Positions 32,344 to 42,044 of a DNA stretch of 64,000 nt are shown here, one piece after another. Numbering within the stretch: the first letter of the stretch is position 1; each line of letters opens with the position of its first letter. The translations under genes and the position numbers were made by a program. Source of the stretch: Mycolicibacterium litorale (GTDB lineage Bacteria; Actinomycetota; Actinomycetes; Mycobacteriales; Mycobacteriaceae); assembly GCA_002007745.1 (NCBI GenBank), contig CP019882.1, positions 5,146,001 through 5,210,000 of the forward strand, in the 5' to 3' direction. Under the pieces are notes generated by a model. It was not told where the DNA came from and did no database searches. It saw only the letters and a list, made by a program, of their open reading frames with translations.

Positions 32344-34110
32344 ATGGTGAACGTCCAGCGGAGCGCGCGCGCCGGGGCAGCAGCCTTCGCTCTGGGGCTG
32401 TCACTGGCCTGGCCGGTGACGGCTACCGCCGCCGCCGACAGCACCGGTCAGGATTCCTCATCGGTGTCGGCCGGTCCGGCAAAGTCGAGTCATGCGGCGA
32501 AGCCGGCCAGGGCCGCTCGGCAAGTGCACGACCGACCCGCGGCTTCGAAGCCCGCCGCGGCCGGATCGACCGGATCGTCGCGGTCGGCGGCTCCCCCGGT
32601 CGCCGACCTGCAGACCCGCACAGACGCCGCCTCGGCCCGCGCGGCCCTGACCGGGCATGCGCCGTCGCGCTCGAGCCGTCGGATCACCACGCCGGTCGCC
32701 GTCGACACCGCCGATGCGGGGTCGGCCGACGTCGTCCCCACCCAGACCGAGACAGCTACGGATCAGCGGCCGGCCGCCGCAACGGACACCGTCAGCCCAC
32801 CATCGGCGGTTCCGGTCACCACGACACCGAACATCACCGCTCTGCGCCTGCCGTCCGCTGATGCGCAGCTGTCATCGGTGACCGACGCGTTCTCCCAATT
32901 GGTGAACAACATCGGTGGGTTTATCGACGGGGCGGTGCTGCTGGTGCGCCGCAGCCTGTTCAACTCCGCGCCCACGGTGGCCCCGGTACAGATCACCGGA
33001 CAGACCACCGGTCCGATCACCGGCACCATCGGTGCCACCGACCCCGACGGTGACGGCATCACCTACGCGGTCCGTCAGGAACCGCACTTCGGCACCGTCA
33101 CAGTCGATTCCGCCGGGAATTACACCTACACCCCGACAGCGGAGTTCAACGGCATCGATGCGTTCACCGTGGCCGCGACCGACACCGGGTTCCACATCAA
33201 CCTGCTCGACCTGTTCCGCGCCCCCAGCACCGACGCCGTGGTCTCCGTCAGCCAAGACGCCAACAACACGCCCCGGATCACCTTCAACTTCATCTACGGA
33301 TCGGGCTCGCAGTACTGGTCCAGCGCCTCGCGCGCGGCGCTGGCGTCCACCGCGATCTACCTCTCGAGCTATTTCGTCGTCACCACCCCGGTGACCCTCA
33401 CCTACGACGTCACGGGGCAGTATTCGCTGGCGGGTTCGACCCTGGCCTCGGCCGGCAGTGACCTGATCAGCTCCCAGCCGGGGTTCTATTCGACCGTCGT
33501 CCAGAACAAGATCTTGACCGGCGTCGACTCCAACGGTTCGGCCGCCGACGGTGTCATCACGTGGAACTTCGGTTACGCCTGGGGCTACGGCAGCTCAGTG
33601 ACCGCCAGCCAGTACGACTTCAACTCCACCGCCATGCACGAGTTGGTGCACACATTCGGCTTCCTGTCCGTCATCGACAGCGCGGGCAACAACACCGGCT
33701 CGAATTGGACGACCTACGACGGTTACGTGGTGACGTCAGCCGGAACACCGGTCATCGGGAACGACTACGCCTTCAAGACCGGCTACAACGGGTACCTGAC
33801 CGGCACCAACGGCGGCCTGTACTTCGGCGGCCCGAACGCGGTGGCGGCCTACGGTGGCCCGGTTCCGCTCTACACCCCGAACCCGTGGGAATCAGGCAGT
33901 TCGATGTCGCACCTACGTGATTCCAGCTTCACCGGCGCCAATACGAAACTGATGAACTCCACCTCCGGCACAGGACCGGGTGTCCGGACACTGAGCCCGG
34001 TCGAGATCGGGATCCTCAAGGATCTCGGCTACACCATGGTGTCGCAGCCACCGAACGCGGTTCTGCTGTTCGTTGGGCTGGTGTTCCTGCGCCGCAGAAA
34101 GCAGCGCTGA
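32344..34110 (+). CDS. Secreted zinc metalloprotease with cadherin-like repeat and C-terminal anchor-like tail
   Basis: A 588-residue exported protein. A Sec signal (about 1-32, AFALGLSLAWPVTATAAA) is followed by a 140-residue Ala/Ser/Pro/Thr-rich low-complexity linker. Next is a bacterial cadherin-like Ig domain (about 208-280, ATDPDGDGITYAV, NGIDAFTVAATD), and a catalytic domain with the zinc motif HELVHTFGF at 432-440. SSMSHLRD near 525 may be the Met-turn. The last 20 residues are a hydrophobic run plus RRRKQR, like a sorting or tail-anchor signal. The substrate is unknown. The domain order is typical of mycobacterial surface proteins, but I cannot name an orthologue. Confidence 0.8.
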   Translation: MVNVQRSARAGAAAFALGLSLAWPVTATAAADSTGQDSSSVSAGPAKSSHAAKPARAARQVHDRPAASKPAAAGSTGSSRSAAPPVADLQTRTDAASARAALTGHAPSRSSRRITTPVAVDTADAGSADVVPTQTETATDQRPAAATDTVSPPSAVPVTTTPNITALRLPSADAQLSSVTDAFSQLVNNIGGFIDGAVLLVRRSLFNSAPTVAPVQITGQTTGPITGTIGATDPDGDGITYAVRQEPHFGTVTVDSAGNYTYTPTAEFNGIDAFTVAATDTGFHINLLDLFRAPSTDAVVSVSQDANNTPRITFNFIYGSGSQYWSSASRAALASTAIYLSSYFVVTTPVTLTYDVTGQYSLAGSTLASAGSDLISSQPGFYSTVVQNKILTGVDSNGSAADGVITWNFGYAWGYGSSVTASQYDFNSTAMHELVHTFGFLSVIDSAGNNTGSNWTTYDGYVVTSAGTPVIGNDYAFKTGYNGYLTGTNGGLYFGGPNAVAAYGGPVPLYTPNPWESGSSMSHLRDSSFTGANTKLMNSTSGTGPGVRTLSPVEIGILKDLGYTMVSQPPNAVLLFVGLVFLRRRKQR

Positions 34111-34120
34111 CCGGGGACCG

Positions 34121-34513
34121 TCAGTTGTTGCTATTCGGGCACGAAATCGTCAGATACACGGTGGTGTTGGCCGGCGGATGATCTCCCCGCAGGCCGTCGA
34201 CACTGACGATCTTGCAGGCCGACAGCGGCCGGTCGGCGGCATAACCGCCACCGTTGTTCAGCTGGACGATGTAGCCCTGGCTTTCCAGCGCCAGCATGCC
34301 GTCTGCGGCGTTGTCATTCTGATTGAACGAGCGGGGCGGCATCTGAATTGCGCCCTTCTCGGTGGGGGAAGGTGCAGGCTTGCTGGTGGTGGATGACGGG
34401 CTCTCCTTACCGGATTGCCCGCAGCCAGCCGAAAGGCTTACCGCGCCAACGACTGCCACACAGCCGACGACCAGACCCAGCTGACGAGTGAACGTGACCG
34501 CCCGATTCTCCAT
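34121..34513 (-). CDS. Predicted lipoprotein
   Basis: A 130-residue protein with a basic N-terminus, a hydrophobic segment (LGLVVGCVAVVGAVSL) and the lipobox LSAGC, predicting lipid attachment at Cys31. The mature part is a Ser/Thr/Pro linker followed by a compact domain with two Cys (LSACKIVSVDGL and YLTISCPN) that could form a disulfide. ATG 34513 gives the signal peptide; upstream starts add 55 unrelated residues. It lies tail to tail with the metalloprotease gene (10 bp between stops). The function is unknown; the C-terminal pattern recalls PASTA-like envelope domains, a weak resemblance. Confidence 0.72.
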   Translation of the reverse strand: MENRAVTFTRQLGLVVGCVAVVGAVSLSAGCGQSGKESPSSTTSKPAPSPTEKGAIQMPPRSFNQNDNAADGMLALESQGYIVQLNNGGGYAADRPLSACKIVSVDGLRGDHPPANTTVYLTISCPNSNN

Positions 34514-34722
34514 GACCGGCAACCTAATCGCCGCGACCTGCCGCACCCAACTCAATCGGTGCATCCAGGTGCCGGTGTCAGCTAATGTTCGCCTGTCCGC
34601 AACCTGCGCGACATCGCACGCGAGCGACGTTTGCGCTGATATTGTCCGACAAGTCAATATCGCGTTGGTGGTGCACAATCCACAGAGCTAGTCGCCGCAC
34701 GCCGAAGGTGGGGGCCTCGAAT

Positions 34723-36339
34723 ATGTCCGGTACGACGCGCCGGTCCGTGCGGTGGTCCACCTGCGCCGTCGTCGTGGCGATGGCCGCCGCCCTCACCTGG
34801 GCGCTGAATCGGCCCACCGAGGCGACCGTCCCCGGCAACACCATCACCGGTCCCTACGCATCACTGCTGGCCGCGTCGGCCGACCTCGGGCCCGCGGCCG
34901 GCGATCACGTCCAACTCATCGCCGGGCTGCGCGGGACCACCCGCCCGGCTGCCCTGATGCAGTGGGCGCAGCAGCGTGAGCTGTCGGTGCGCTGGCAGCC
35001 CGGTGCGCCGTGGGCCGTCGTCGAGGGCAAACCAATCGCGGTCAGCACCGCCTTCGACGTCAAGGTGCACGATTACCGGGGCCGGCTGGGTCAGGTCTTC
35101 TACGCCTCGCCCCAGCAGCCTGCGATCCCAGCCCCGATCGTCCCCGAGGTCGCCGGCCTCGGCCGCATCCTCGGTTACATCCCGCACCACGAATCGATGC
35201 CGTTCATCGTGCCTGCCGACGTCCCCGACGGCGGCCTCCCGCCGGATGGGCTGCTTCGCACCTACAACGCGCAGCCGTTGCGGGCGGCCGGCTACACCGG
35301 CAAGAACACCACCGTCGTGGTGTTCGCATTCGACGGCTTCGACCAAGAAGACCTCGACATGTTCGCGACGTCGTTCGATCTGCCCAAGTTCACCCCGGAG
35401 CTGGTGGGTGAGATGGCCACGCAGCGCACCGGCGAGGCGACCATGGACCTCGAGGCCATCCACGCGGTCGCCCCGGACGCCAAGAAGGTCTTGGTCAACG
35501 CCCGCGGCACCGTTTCCGGCGACGCCACCTACGAGAAGATCGGCTCCTTGATGGAGCAGATCGACCGCCGGTATCCCGGTGCGGTATGGAGCTTTTCGAT
35601 CGGATGGGGCTGCGACAAGATCGCCACGGCGACCGATCTGCTTCCGGTCCGCAGCGCGCTGGCGGCAGCGCTGAGTCACGGCACCACCGCCTTCAACGCC
35701 AGCGGCGATCTCGCCGGCCTGGAATGCAAGGGCGGCCACAACTGGGCGGAGGCGCCACGGGCCGACGACATCGGTCTGGACTCGGTGGCATCGGTTCCGG
35801 AGATGACCGATGTCGGCGGCACGACACTGTCGACCGACGCCGAAGGCGACTGGGTGGGCGAGCAGTCCTGGTTCGAGCCCGCAATCTCGCAGGGCACCGG
35901 CGGTGGGGTGTCCAATCTGTTCGAACGCCCGCCCTGGCAGGCCGAGCTGCGGGTGGCCGCACCCCCCGGGCGCCGGCTGACGCCGGACATCGCCGCCGTC
36001 GCCGACCCGGTGACGGGCGTGCGCATCGTGTTCAAACGGCGGCACGCCATCGGCGGGGGCACCTCGTTGGCCGCGCCCATCTGGGCGGGCCTGACGGCGG
36101 TCATGAACGAGTACCTGACCAAGAACGGCGGTCAGCCGATCGGCGAGCTGAACCCGATGCTGTACGAAATCGCCCAAGGATCTCGGCGACCAGGATTTCG
36201 CGATGTGACGTTGGGCGGCAACGCCGTCGACAATGCCGGGCCGGGTTATGACCTGGTGACCGGGCTGGGCACCCCGGACGTGGACAACCTGACGCAGAAC
36301 ATCCTGGCCCTGCAGAAATGCCGGTGCGGCCGATGGTGA
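34723..36339 (+). CDS. Sedolisin-type (S53) secreted serine-carboxyl protease
   Basis: A 538-residue protease. An N-terminal membrane helix (about 12-28) precedes a pro-domain, then the catalytic domain. The S53 residues are all visible: Glu238 and Asp242 in GEATMDLEAIHAV, the oxyanion Asp329 in NASGDLAG, and the nucleophile Ser448 in GGGTSLAAPIWAG. The C-terminal GPGYDLVTGLGTPDVDNL corresponds to the family calcium site. Sedolisins work at acidic pH outside the cytosol. ATG 34723 (MSGTTRRSVRW) places the signal correctly; the reading from 34585 adds 46 residues with no signal character. The zinc-ribbon membrane gene overlaps its stop, so they are probably coupled. Confidence 0.9.
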   Translation: MSGTTRRSVRWSTCAVVVAMAAALTWALNRPTEATVPGNTITGPYASLLAASADLGPAAGDHVQLIAGLRGTTRPAALMQWAQQRELSVRWQPGAPWAVVEGKPIAVSTAFDVKVHDYRGRLGQVFYASPQQPAIPAPIVPEVAGLGRILGYIPHHESMPFIVPADVPDGGLPPDGLLRTYNAQPLRAAGYTGKNTTVVVFAFDGFDQEDLDMFATSFDLPKFTPELVGEMATQRTGEATMDLEAIHAVAPDAKKVLVNARGTVSGDATYEKIGSLMEQIDRRYPGAVWSFSIGWGCDKIATATDLLPVRSALAAALSHGTTAFNASGDLAGLECKGGHNWAEAPRADDIGLDSVASVPEMTDVGGTTLSTDAEGDWVGEQSWFEPAISQGTGGGVSNLFERPPWQAELRVAAPPGRRLTPDIAAVADPVTGVRIVFKRRHAIGGGTSLAAPIWAGLTAVMNEYLTKNGGQPIGELNPMLYEIAQGSRRPGFRDVTLGGNAVDNAGPGYDLVTGLGTPDVDNLTQNILALQKCRCGRW

Positions 36340-38221
36340 ACACGCACTGCCCCACCTGCACGACCGAGGTGCCCGTCGGCGTGTTCTGTGGCGCCTGCGG
36401 GGCACACCTGGCCCCGCAGCCCGGTGACGGACCCCGGTGGTTGCGGCCCCGGGCTTTCTGCGCCGCCCCGCATCAGCACGTCCTGCGCCCCGCGATCGCC
36501 AGCTCACTGTTTCCGCAACTGTCTCAATTGACCCGCGCCCCCTTCTATTTCGGACTGGTGCTACTGGTTGCCGCGATGGCGTTCGCCGTGGAGATCCGGT
36601 TACCCGGGGCCCTGGTATCCGTTGCGGCGCTGGGGCTGCCCTTGTTGATCGTGATCTACCAGTACCTGTCCGGGGCCTACCGGGACATCCCCCGCGGGGC
36701 GCTGATCGCCACCGCCACACTGGGGATCGCGATCGGGGTCGGGTGGGTGCTGTTGACCGGGGACCTCGTGATCCGCGAGACCGGTGCGCCGTTCGACGCG
36801 GGTATCGCCGGCAATCGCGTGTTGCGCGACGGACTCGGCGTCGCCGAAGGCGGCGTACTGCTGATGATGATCCCTGCGGTCGTCGTCAGACTCGTCCGGC
36901 CCGGGCCGCGGAAAGCGTTGAACGGCTTGGTCATCGGGGTGCTCTCGGCGTTGAGTTTCACCGCGGCGGCGACCTTCACCCGGCTGGCCCCGCAGTTCGC
37001 GGCCGCCACCGTGGCCAAGACTCGACCGGTCGAATGGCTGGTCGTCGAGGCCGCCATTCGCGGGGTGACCATACCGCTCACCGCGGCCTGCGCCGGCGGC
37101 TTGATCGGTGCCGCCCTGTGGTTCACCCGCCGCACCGAAGACCGCCGTCCGCGCCGGCTCCTGGTGACCGGCGCGGTGTCGTTGTTCGGCGTCGCGGTGC
37201 TGGGCATCTACGGGGTCATCGGCATCACCGATGTGGCCGGTCTGCCTCAGGCCAAGATGCTGGCCTGGCACATCGCGATGGCGTTGGTCGCCGTGATCGC
37301 CCTACGGGTGGGTCTGCAGTTGGTGTTGCTGCATGAGCGGCCCGACCCGTCGCCTGGCGATCCGCAGTTGTGTCTGCACTGCCGAACCGTGGTGCCCGAG
37401 ATGGCATTCTGCCCGCTGTGCGGCGTCGCCGCGCACGCGTCCACCGAGGCCTCGCGCGCCCAGCGCCGGCAGGTGGTCGCCGAGCAGGACGCCGAACACG
37501 CCCCGACGGCGGACTGGCCCGGCTTCGGGACATCTGCGGCGGCGTACCGAGCCCAGCCGCTGGCCCGGAATCCCGCTGTGCGGGTCCCGCTGCTCTGGGC
37601 GATCGTCATCGCGGTGATCACCGCCCCGCTGATCGGGCTTTCGGCGCGCATCGCCGAACCCGATGTGCTGTACAACTGCCCGCCCGATTGCGGCCGACCC
37701 CCCACCCGCACCCCGATCGCGTCGCTGCCGCGGTTCACCGCGGAAGGGGGGAATTCTCGGTGGCCTACCCCGCCCCGGGGACGGCCTACCAGGTCAGCTT
37801 CGATGCCAGCAGTGTGCGGGCCACCTACACCGGCGGAGACGGCGGCACTCTCAAGTTGTGGGGCCAGCCGGCCGACGGGAAACCCGCCCAGGTGATCGCC
37901 AAGGAATTCCTGGCCGGCCGCTACCCGAATTCGCGGACTGCCTACCAGATTCCCAATGCGATGGTCGGCTACCAGCAGGGGTACGGCGAAGTGGCCGACA
38001 TCTGGCCGCAGGACGGCGATGCCAGCTATCGGCATCTGCGGTTGGTGATCCTGGTCGCGGTGAAGAACGATTACGCGCTGGTCGCGGGTGCGATCGGCCC
38101 ATACCGGCAATTCGGACCGGATTTCGGGCCGGGCCGCCCGTCGGCAGCCAACCTCGAACTGGCGATGGACCTGGACAAGTACGTCAACAGCTTCACCTGG
38201 CGGGGCGACCCGCCGCGCTGA
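36333..38221 (+). CDS. Zinc-ribbon polytopic membrane protein, single-base frameshift
   Basis: A protein of about 629 residues after correction. The N-terminal zinc ribbon CPTC...CGAC (about 5-25) is followed by eight or nine membrane helices to residue 340, a second zinc ribbon CLHC...CPLC (about 347-368), one more helix (about 425-450), and an extracytoplasmic domain. The frame is lost at a G6 run (37746-37751). Adding one G continues TAEGGEFSVAYPAPGTAYQV through to SFTWRGDPPR and a stop at 38221. Start ATG 36333 (MVNTHCPTC) overlaps the protease stop; 36318 is an alternative. The function is unknown. Zinc ribbons on the cytosolic side suggest a sensor or a scaffold for the sedolisin. Confidence 0.75.
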
Positions 38222-38241
38222 CTGCGGGGCCGCTGCGAGCG

Positions 38242-39537
38242 TCAGCCGGGCTCGGAGTCGGGCCGACGCGGTTCACCGAACAGTGGCCGACGCAACGGCT
38301 GATGGCCGTGCACCCCTTCGGCGTACGCGGTCTCGGCGTGCTGGGTGAAGTCCACCCCCGCCGTCTCGTCCTCCGGGCTGAGCCGGAAACCCACGGTTCG
38401 ATCGATCAGCTTGGCCAGCCCGAACGACATCGCGAAGGCGTAGCCGGCCACCACGATCATCGCCAGCGCCTGCTTCCCGAGCTGCATCAGCCCGCCGCCG
38501 TAGAACAGCCCTGCGGGGCCACCGGTCATCACCGCGTCGGCGAGCAACCCGATGAGCAGCACGCCGACCACCCCACCGACGAAATGCACCCCCACCACGT
38601 CGAGGGAGTCGTCGTAGCCGAAGCGGAACTTCAGCCCGATCGCGAAGGCGCACACGGTCCCCGCCGCCAGTCCCACCACGGCCGCCCCCAGGGTGTTGAC
38701 CGTCCCGCACGACGGGGTGATGGCAACCAGGCCCGCGACCACCCCGGATGCCGCACCGAAGGTCGTGGGGCGGCCGTCGCGGATCTGCTCCACCGACAGC
38801 CAGCCCAGCATGCCCAGGCAACCCGCCACCAGGGTGTTGAGGAAGATCGCTGCCGCAGTGCCATTGGCGGCCAACGCAGATCCGGCGTTGAAACCGAACC
38901 ACCCGAACCACAACAGGCCGACACCGAGCAGCACGAAGGGCAGGTTGTGCGGGCGCATGGCGTCCACCTTGAATCCGATCCGCGGCCCGAGCACCAGTGC
39001 CAGTGCCAGCGCCGAGGCTCCGGAAACGATCTCGACCAGCAAACCGCCGGCGTAATCGAGCACCCCGAGTTTGAACAGCCAGCCTCCCGGCGCCCATACC
39101 CAGTGGGCCACAACCGAATACACCAGGATCGACCAGACCGGCACGAAGATCATCCAGGCCGCGAACTTGGCCCGGTCCGCGATGGCACCGCTGACCAGGG
39201 CCGCGGTGATGACGGCGAAGCTGAGTTGGAACGTCGCGAACAGCAACTCCGGGACGGCGCCGTGGGCGGTCGTCGGGTCGATGCCGGCCATCCCGATGTG
39301 GGACAGATCCCCGACGAACCCACCGAGGCCGGTTTCGGAGAAGGCGAGGCTGTAACCCAACAGCAGCCAGGCCACCGTGACAAGGGGGATCGAGATGAAG
39401 CTCATCATGATCATGTTGAGCACGCCGGTCGTGCGGACCATGCCGCCATAGAAGATCGCCAACCCGGGCGTCATCAACAGGACCAGTGCAGTGCTTGCCA
39501 GCAGCCACGCTGTCGCGGCGGGATCGATCGAACTCAA
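38242..39537 (-). CDS. amt: Ammonium transporter
   Basis: A 431-residue Amt/MEP/Rh channel with 11 predicted helices. It shows GLAIFYGGMVRTTGVLNMIM in helix 1-2, SFISIPLVTVAWLLLGYSLAF, FGFNAGSALAANGTAA, and DVVGVHFVGGVVGVLLIG carrying a pore histidine. The cytosolic C-terminal tail is hydrophilic and variable. The start is TTG 39537 (LSSIDPAATAW); no better start is seen. No glnK or glnD follows, unlike the amt-glnB operon of M. tuberculosis, so this is a stand-alone paralogue. Repeats of GTTTCA(C/G) upstream may be nitrogen-regulator (GlnR) boxes. Confidence 0.93.
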   Translation of the reverse strand: MSSIDPAATAWLLASTALVLLMTPGLAIFYGGMVRTTGVLNMIMMSFISIPLVTVAWLLLGYSLAFSETGLGGFVGDLSHIGMAGIDPTTAHGAVPELLFATFQLSFAVITAALVSGAIADRAKFAAWMIFVPVWSILVYSVVAHWVWAPGGWLFKLGVLDYAGGLLVEIVSGASALALALVLGPRIGFKVDAMRPHNLPFVLLGVGLLWFGWFGFNAGSALAANGTAAAIFLNTLVAGCLGMLGWLSVEQIRDGRPTTFGAASGVVAGLVAITPSCGTVNTLGAAVVGLAAGTVCAFAIGLKFRFGYDDSLDVVGVHFVGGVVGVLLIGLLADAVMTGGPAGLFYGGGLMQLGKQALAMIVVAGYAFAMSFGLAKLIDRTVGFRLSPEDETAGVDFTQHAETAYAEGVHGHQPLRRPLFGEPRRPDSEPG

Positions 39538-39579
39538 CTCCGGCTCCTTCGACGGTCCCGACGAGAATGTCGGCGTCGT

Positions 39580-39619
39580 GTTTCACAGAAGCGACGATCA
39601 TGTTTCAGCCGCGTTTCAC
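39580..39619 (-). promoter_or_regulatory. GTGAAAC repeats upstream of amt, possible GlnR site
   Basis: On the minus strand GTGAAAC occurs at 39613-39619 and 39580-39586, and CTGAAAC at 39602-39608. The first pair has the AC-N9-AC spacing described for actinobacterial GlnR boxes. It lies 43-82 bp upstream of the amt start. Confidence 0.4.
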
Positions 39620-39620
39620 G

Positions 39621-40121
39621 CTACCAACCCATCGACCCCGGAACTCCTTTGAACGGACCCACCACCCGCCTGGTGATCCAGCCGCCATAGAACCCACCCG
39701 GTTGCGCCATCACGGTCTCCCCGTCAACGGTGCAGCGGTCCATCTGAGCCGCCATCACGGCGATCGCGCCGGCGATCGGCTCGAAGCCCGGCGCCGGGCG
39801 TGGATAGGTCCACGCCGCTTTGGTGGCGACAGCGGAATCGGTGACCACGTCGAAGTAACGGGCCTGCCCCTTCCACTCACACCACGACGAGCCCGGCGCC
39901 GGTCGCAGCACCCCGGCCGCGAACGCGTCGGCCGGCAGGTAGTAGGTGGGCGGATGGCTGGTCTCGAGCACCCGCCACCCGCGGTCGGTGGTGACGATCA
40001 TCGTCCCGCCGAGTTCGACGGTGATCCGGCCGGAGAACGCCTCGAGCCTGGGCGGGCGCGGGTAATCCCACACCGATTCCTGTCCCGGGCCGGGCCGCTC
40101 CGGCGTAGGCCGAACGCTCAT
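39621..40121 (-). CDS. DUF427 family protein
   Basis: A 166-residue protein with the DUF427 (nucleotidyltransferase-like beta-tent) signature: WDYPRPPRLEAF, GGTMIVTTDRGWRVLETSHPPTYYLP, then WCEWKGQARYFDV and AAWTYPRPAPGFEPIAGAIAVMAAQMD. The repeated YPRP...F pattern is diagnostic. The function of the family is unknown. ATG 40121 overlaps the stop of the small gene upstream (ATGA); an in-frame start 24 codons earlier runs into that gene. It ends just beyond the amt regulatory repeats. Confidence 0.87.
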   Translation of the reverse strand: MSVRPTPERPGPGQESVWDYPRPPRLEAFSGRITVELGGTMIVTTDRGWRVLETSHPPTYYLPADAFAAGVLRPAPGSSWCEWKGQARYFDVVTDSAVATKAAWTYPRPAPGFEPIAGAIAVMAAQMDRCTVDGETVMAQPGGFYGGWITRRVVGPFKGVPGSMGW

Positions 40122-40297
40122 CCCTCGACGATACGAAGGCCGGCGATGCGCGGACCACCGGTGGATGATCCCGCGCCGGTCGCCGCCGCCCACCGGCGAT
40201 CGACGCCCCCCGTGGCGTGCGCCGTGGCGAGCAGGCCCGCTGCACCGATTCCGACTGTGACAAAGGCCGCCGTCCAGCGGTGGTCCGGCATCGGCAT
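40118..40297 (-). CDS. Small membrane or secreted protein upstream of DUF427
   Basis: A 59-residue reading frame from ATG 40297, preceded by GGGGAG at a good distance. It has one hydrophobic segment (WTAAFVTVGIGAAGLLATAHA, about 8-28) and an Ala/Gly-rich tail ending AGLRIVEG. Its stop overlaps the DUF427 start, which supports real translation. I do not recognise it. Confidence 0.5.
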   Translation of the reverse strand: MPMPDHRWTAAFVTVGIGAAGLLATAHATGGVDRRWAAATGAGSSTGGPRIAGLRIVEG

Positions 40298-40435
40298 CGA
40301 ATCTCCCCGGGGACCGCGCAAAGCCTTGAGCTGCGCAGAACAGTACTCAGGCCGACCGGGGCATACCGGGCCAAAAGCCGGAAGCGAAGCGGCCTAGCTG
40401 GGGCCACACCAGCATTTGCCCGCATACTGTCGAGC

Positions 40436-42000
40436 ATGGATCCGTCGCCGCCTGCGCGAGCGGCCGCTGCGGGCAACCGACACGGCCGCCATCGGGACGG
40501 TCCACCGGGCGGCGGGCGAGCCGCATCATCAGTCGGTCGGTGCTCGCGGCGGTCTCGGTGGTCGTGGTGATGCTCACCGGCCTGGCCTATTCGCAGGCGC
40601 ACGGACTGCTCAGTGGGATCACGGTCTCCCAGGCACTGGGGTCCGACGAGCCGCGCTCCAGCGGCGGCGCGATGAACATCCTGTTGATCGGGCTGGACTC
40701 CCGCAAGGACCAGGACGGCAACGAGTTACCTGACGCCGTGCTCGACAAGCTGCACGCCGGCGACTCCGAATCCGGTGGGTACAACACCAACACGCTGATC
40801 CTGGTCCACATCGGCGCCGATGATCGCGTGGTGGCGTTCTCGATACCGCGGGACGACTACGTTGCGGTCAGCGGCATTAAGGGCTACAACCACATCAAGA
40901 TCAAGGAGGCCTACGGCCTCACCAAGTTCCAGACCGAGCAGCAGCTGGTCGACGAGGGCATCAGCGACCGCGCCACGCTCGAGCGGGACGGCCGAGAGGC
41001 CGGCCGCAAAGCCACCATCCGCGCAGTGCGCAACCTGACCGGCCAGCCCATCGACTATTTCGCCGAGGTCAACCTGGCCGGCTTCTACCACCTGGCCGAC
41101 AGCCTGGGCGGGGTCGAGGTCTGTCTACTGCACGCTGTCCACGACGACTATTCCGGGGCGGATTTCCCGGCCGGGCGCCAGCGGCTGGACGCTGCCCAGG
41201 CGCTGGCGTTCGTGCGGCAACGACACGGCCTGGAGAACGGAGACCTCGACCGGACCCATCGCCAACAAGCCTTCCTGTTGTCGGTGATGCACGAGTTGCA
41301 GCAATCCGGTTCCTTCACCGACCTGGACAAGTTCAAGCAGTTGATGGCGGTCGCGCGCGAGGACATCGTCCTGTCGCAGGGCTGGGGCGAGGATCAGTTC
41401 CGCCGGATGGCCGCGCTGGCCGGCGGTGACGTCGAGTTTCGCACCCTGCCGGTGGTGCGCTACGAAAACGTCAACGGCCAGGACGTCAACATCGTCGACC
41501 CGGCCAAGATCCGCGCCGAGATCGCCAAGGCCATCGGCGGTGACAGCGTGACGGCGACGCCGACAACCGCCGCGCAGCCCCTTCCCCAGCCCAATCCGCA
41601 GACCGTGGTCAGCGTCGTCAACGCCAGCGACACCTCGGGGCTGGCCTCGGACGCAGCCTCGGTCCTGGGCAAGCACGAGTTCACCGTTGACGAGATCCGT
41701 GATCGCCAAGCCGGCGAACCGATCGACACCGTGATCACCTACGGCCCCGGCGGGCAGGTCGACGCCCAATCGGTGGCCACCTTGCTCGGGGTCGACAACG
41801 CGCCGCAGGCCAGCGCCGCGTTGGCCGACGACCACGTCCGCGTCATCCTCGGGCAGGGTTACGAGCTTCCCGTCGACCAAGTCCAGGCCCAGGATGTCGC
41901 GTCAACCGCCGCCCAGGACAGCTGGGAGGACACCTCGACCACACCCACGCCGGATCAGGGGGCACCCATCGACGGCGGCGGCATCCCCTGCGTCAACTAG
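40436..42000 (+). CDS. cpsA: LytR-CpsA-Psr (LCP) family protein, probable frameshift near N-terminus
   Basis: An LCP protein that transfers polymers such as arabinogalactan or other glycans to peptidoglycan. It has one membrane helix (LAAVSVVVVMLTGLAYSQA), the LCP domain with MNILLIGLDSR, NTNTLILVHIGADDRVVAFSIPRDDYV and FVRQRHGLENGDLDRTHRQQAFL (lipid- and pyrophosphate-binding Arg/Asp residues), then a LytR_C domain (VVSVVNASDTSGLA, about 345-440). The clean frame begins only at GTG 40540, inside the membrane helix. ATG 40436 opens a basic cytosolic N-terminus that joins it if one G is added near 40507-40515 (giving GPPGRRASRIISRSVL). I annotate the longer extent. The order cpsA...SDR...otsA matches Rv3484-Rv3485c-Rv3490. 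Confidence 0.88.
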
Positions 42001-42044
42001 GCGCGGCGCCCCGCGGTTGGCGATCCACGCCGAGCACGACCAAC

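Noticed and set aside
34861..36720. 619-codon minus-strand reading frame opposite the sedolisin gene
   Set aside because: Low-complexity Arg/Gly composition, no domain, and the plus strand carries a protease with complete catalytic residues. It is a GC-driven shadow frame.
37663..39690. 675-codon plus-strand frame over the zinc-ribbon 3' end and antisense to amt
   Set aside because: His/Gln/Arg-rich shadow of amt on the other strand; no start signal and no domain.
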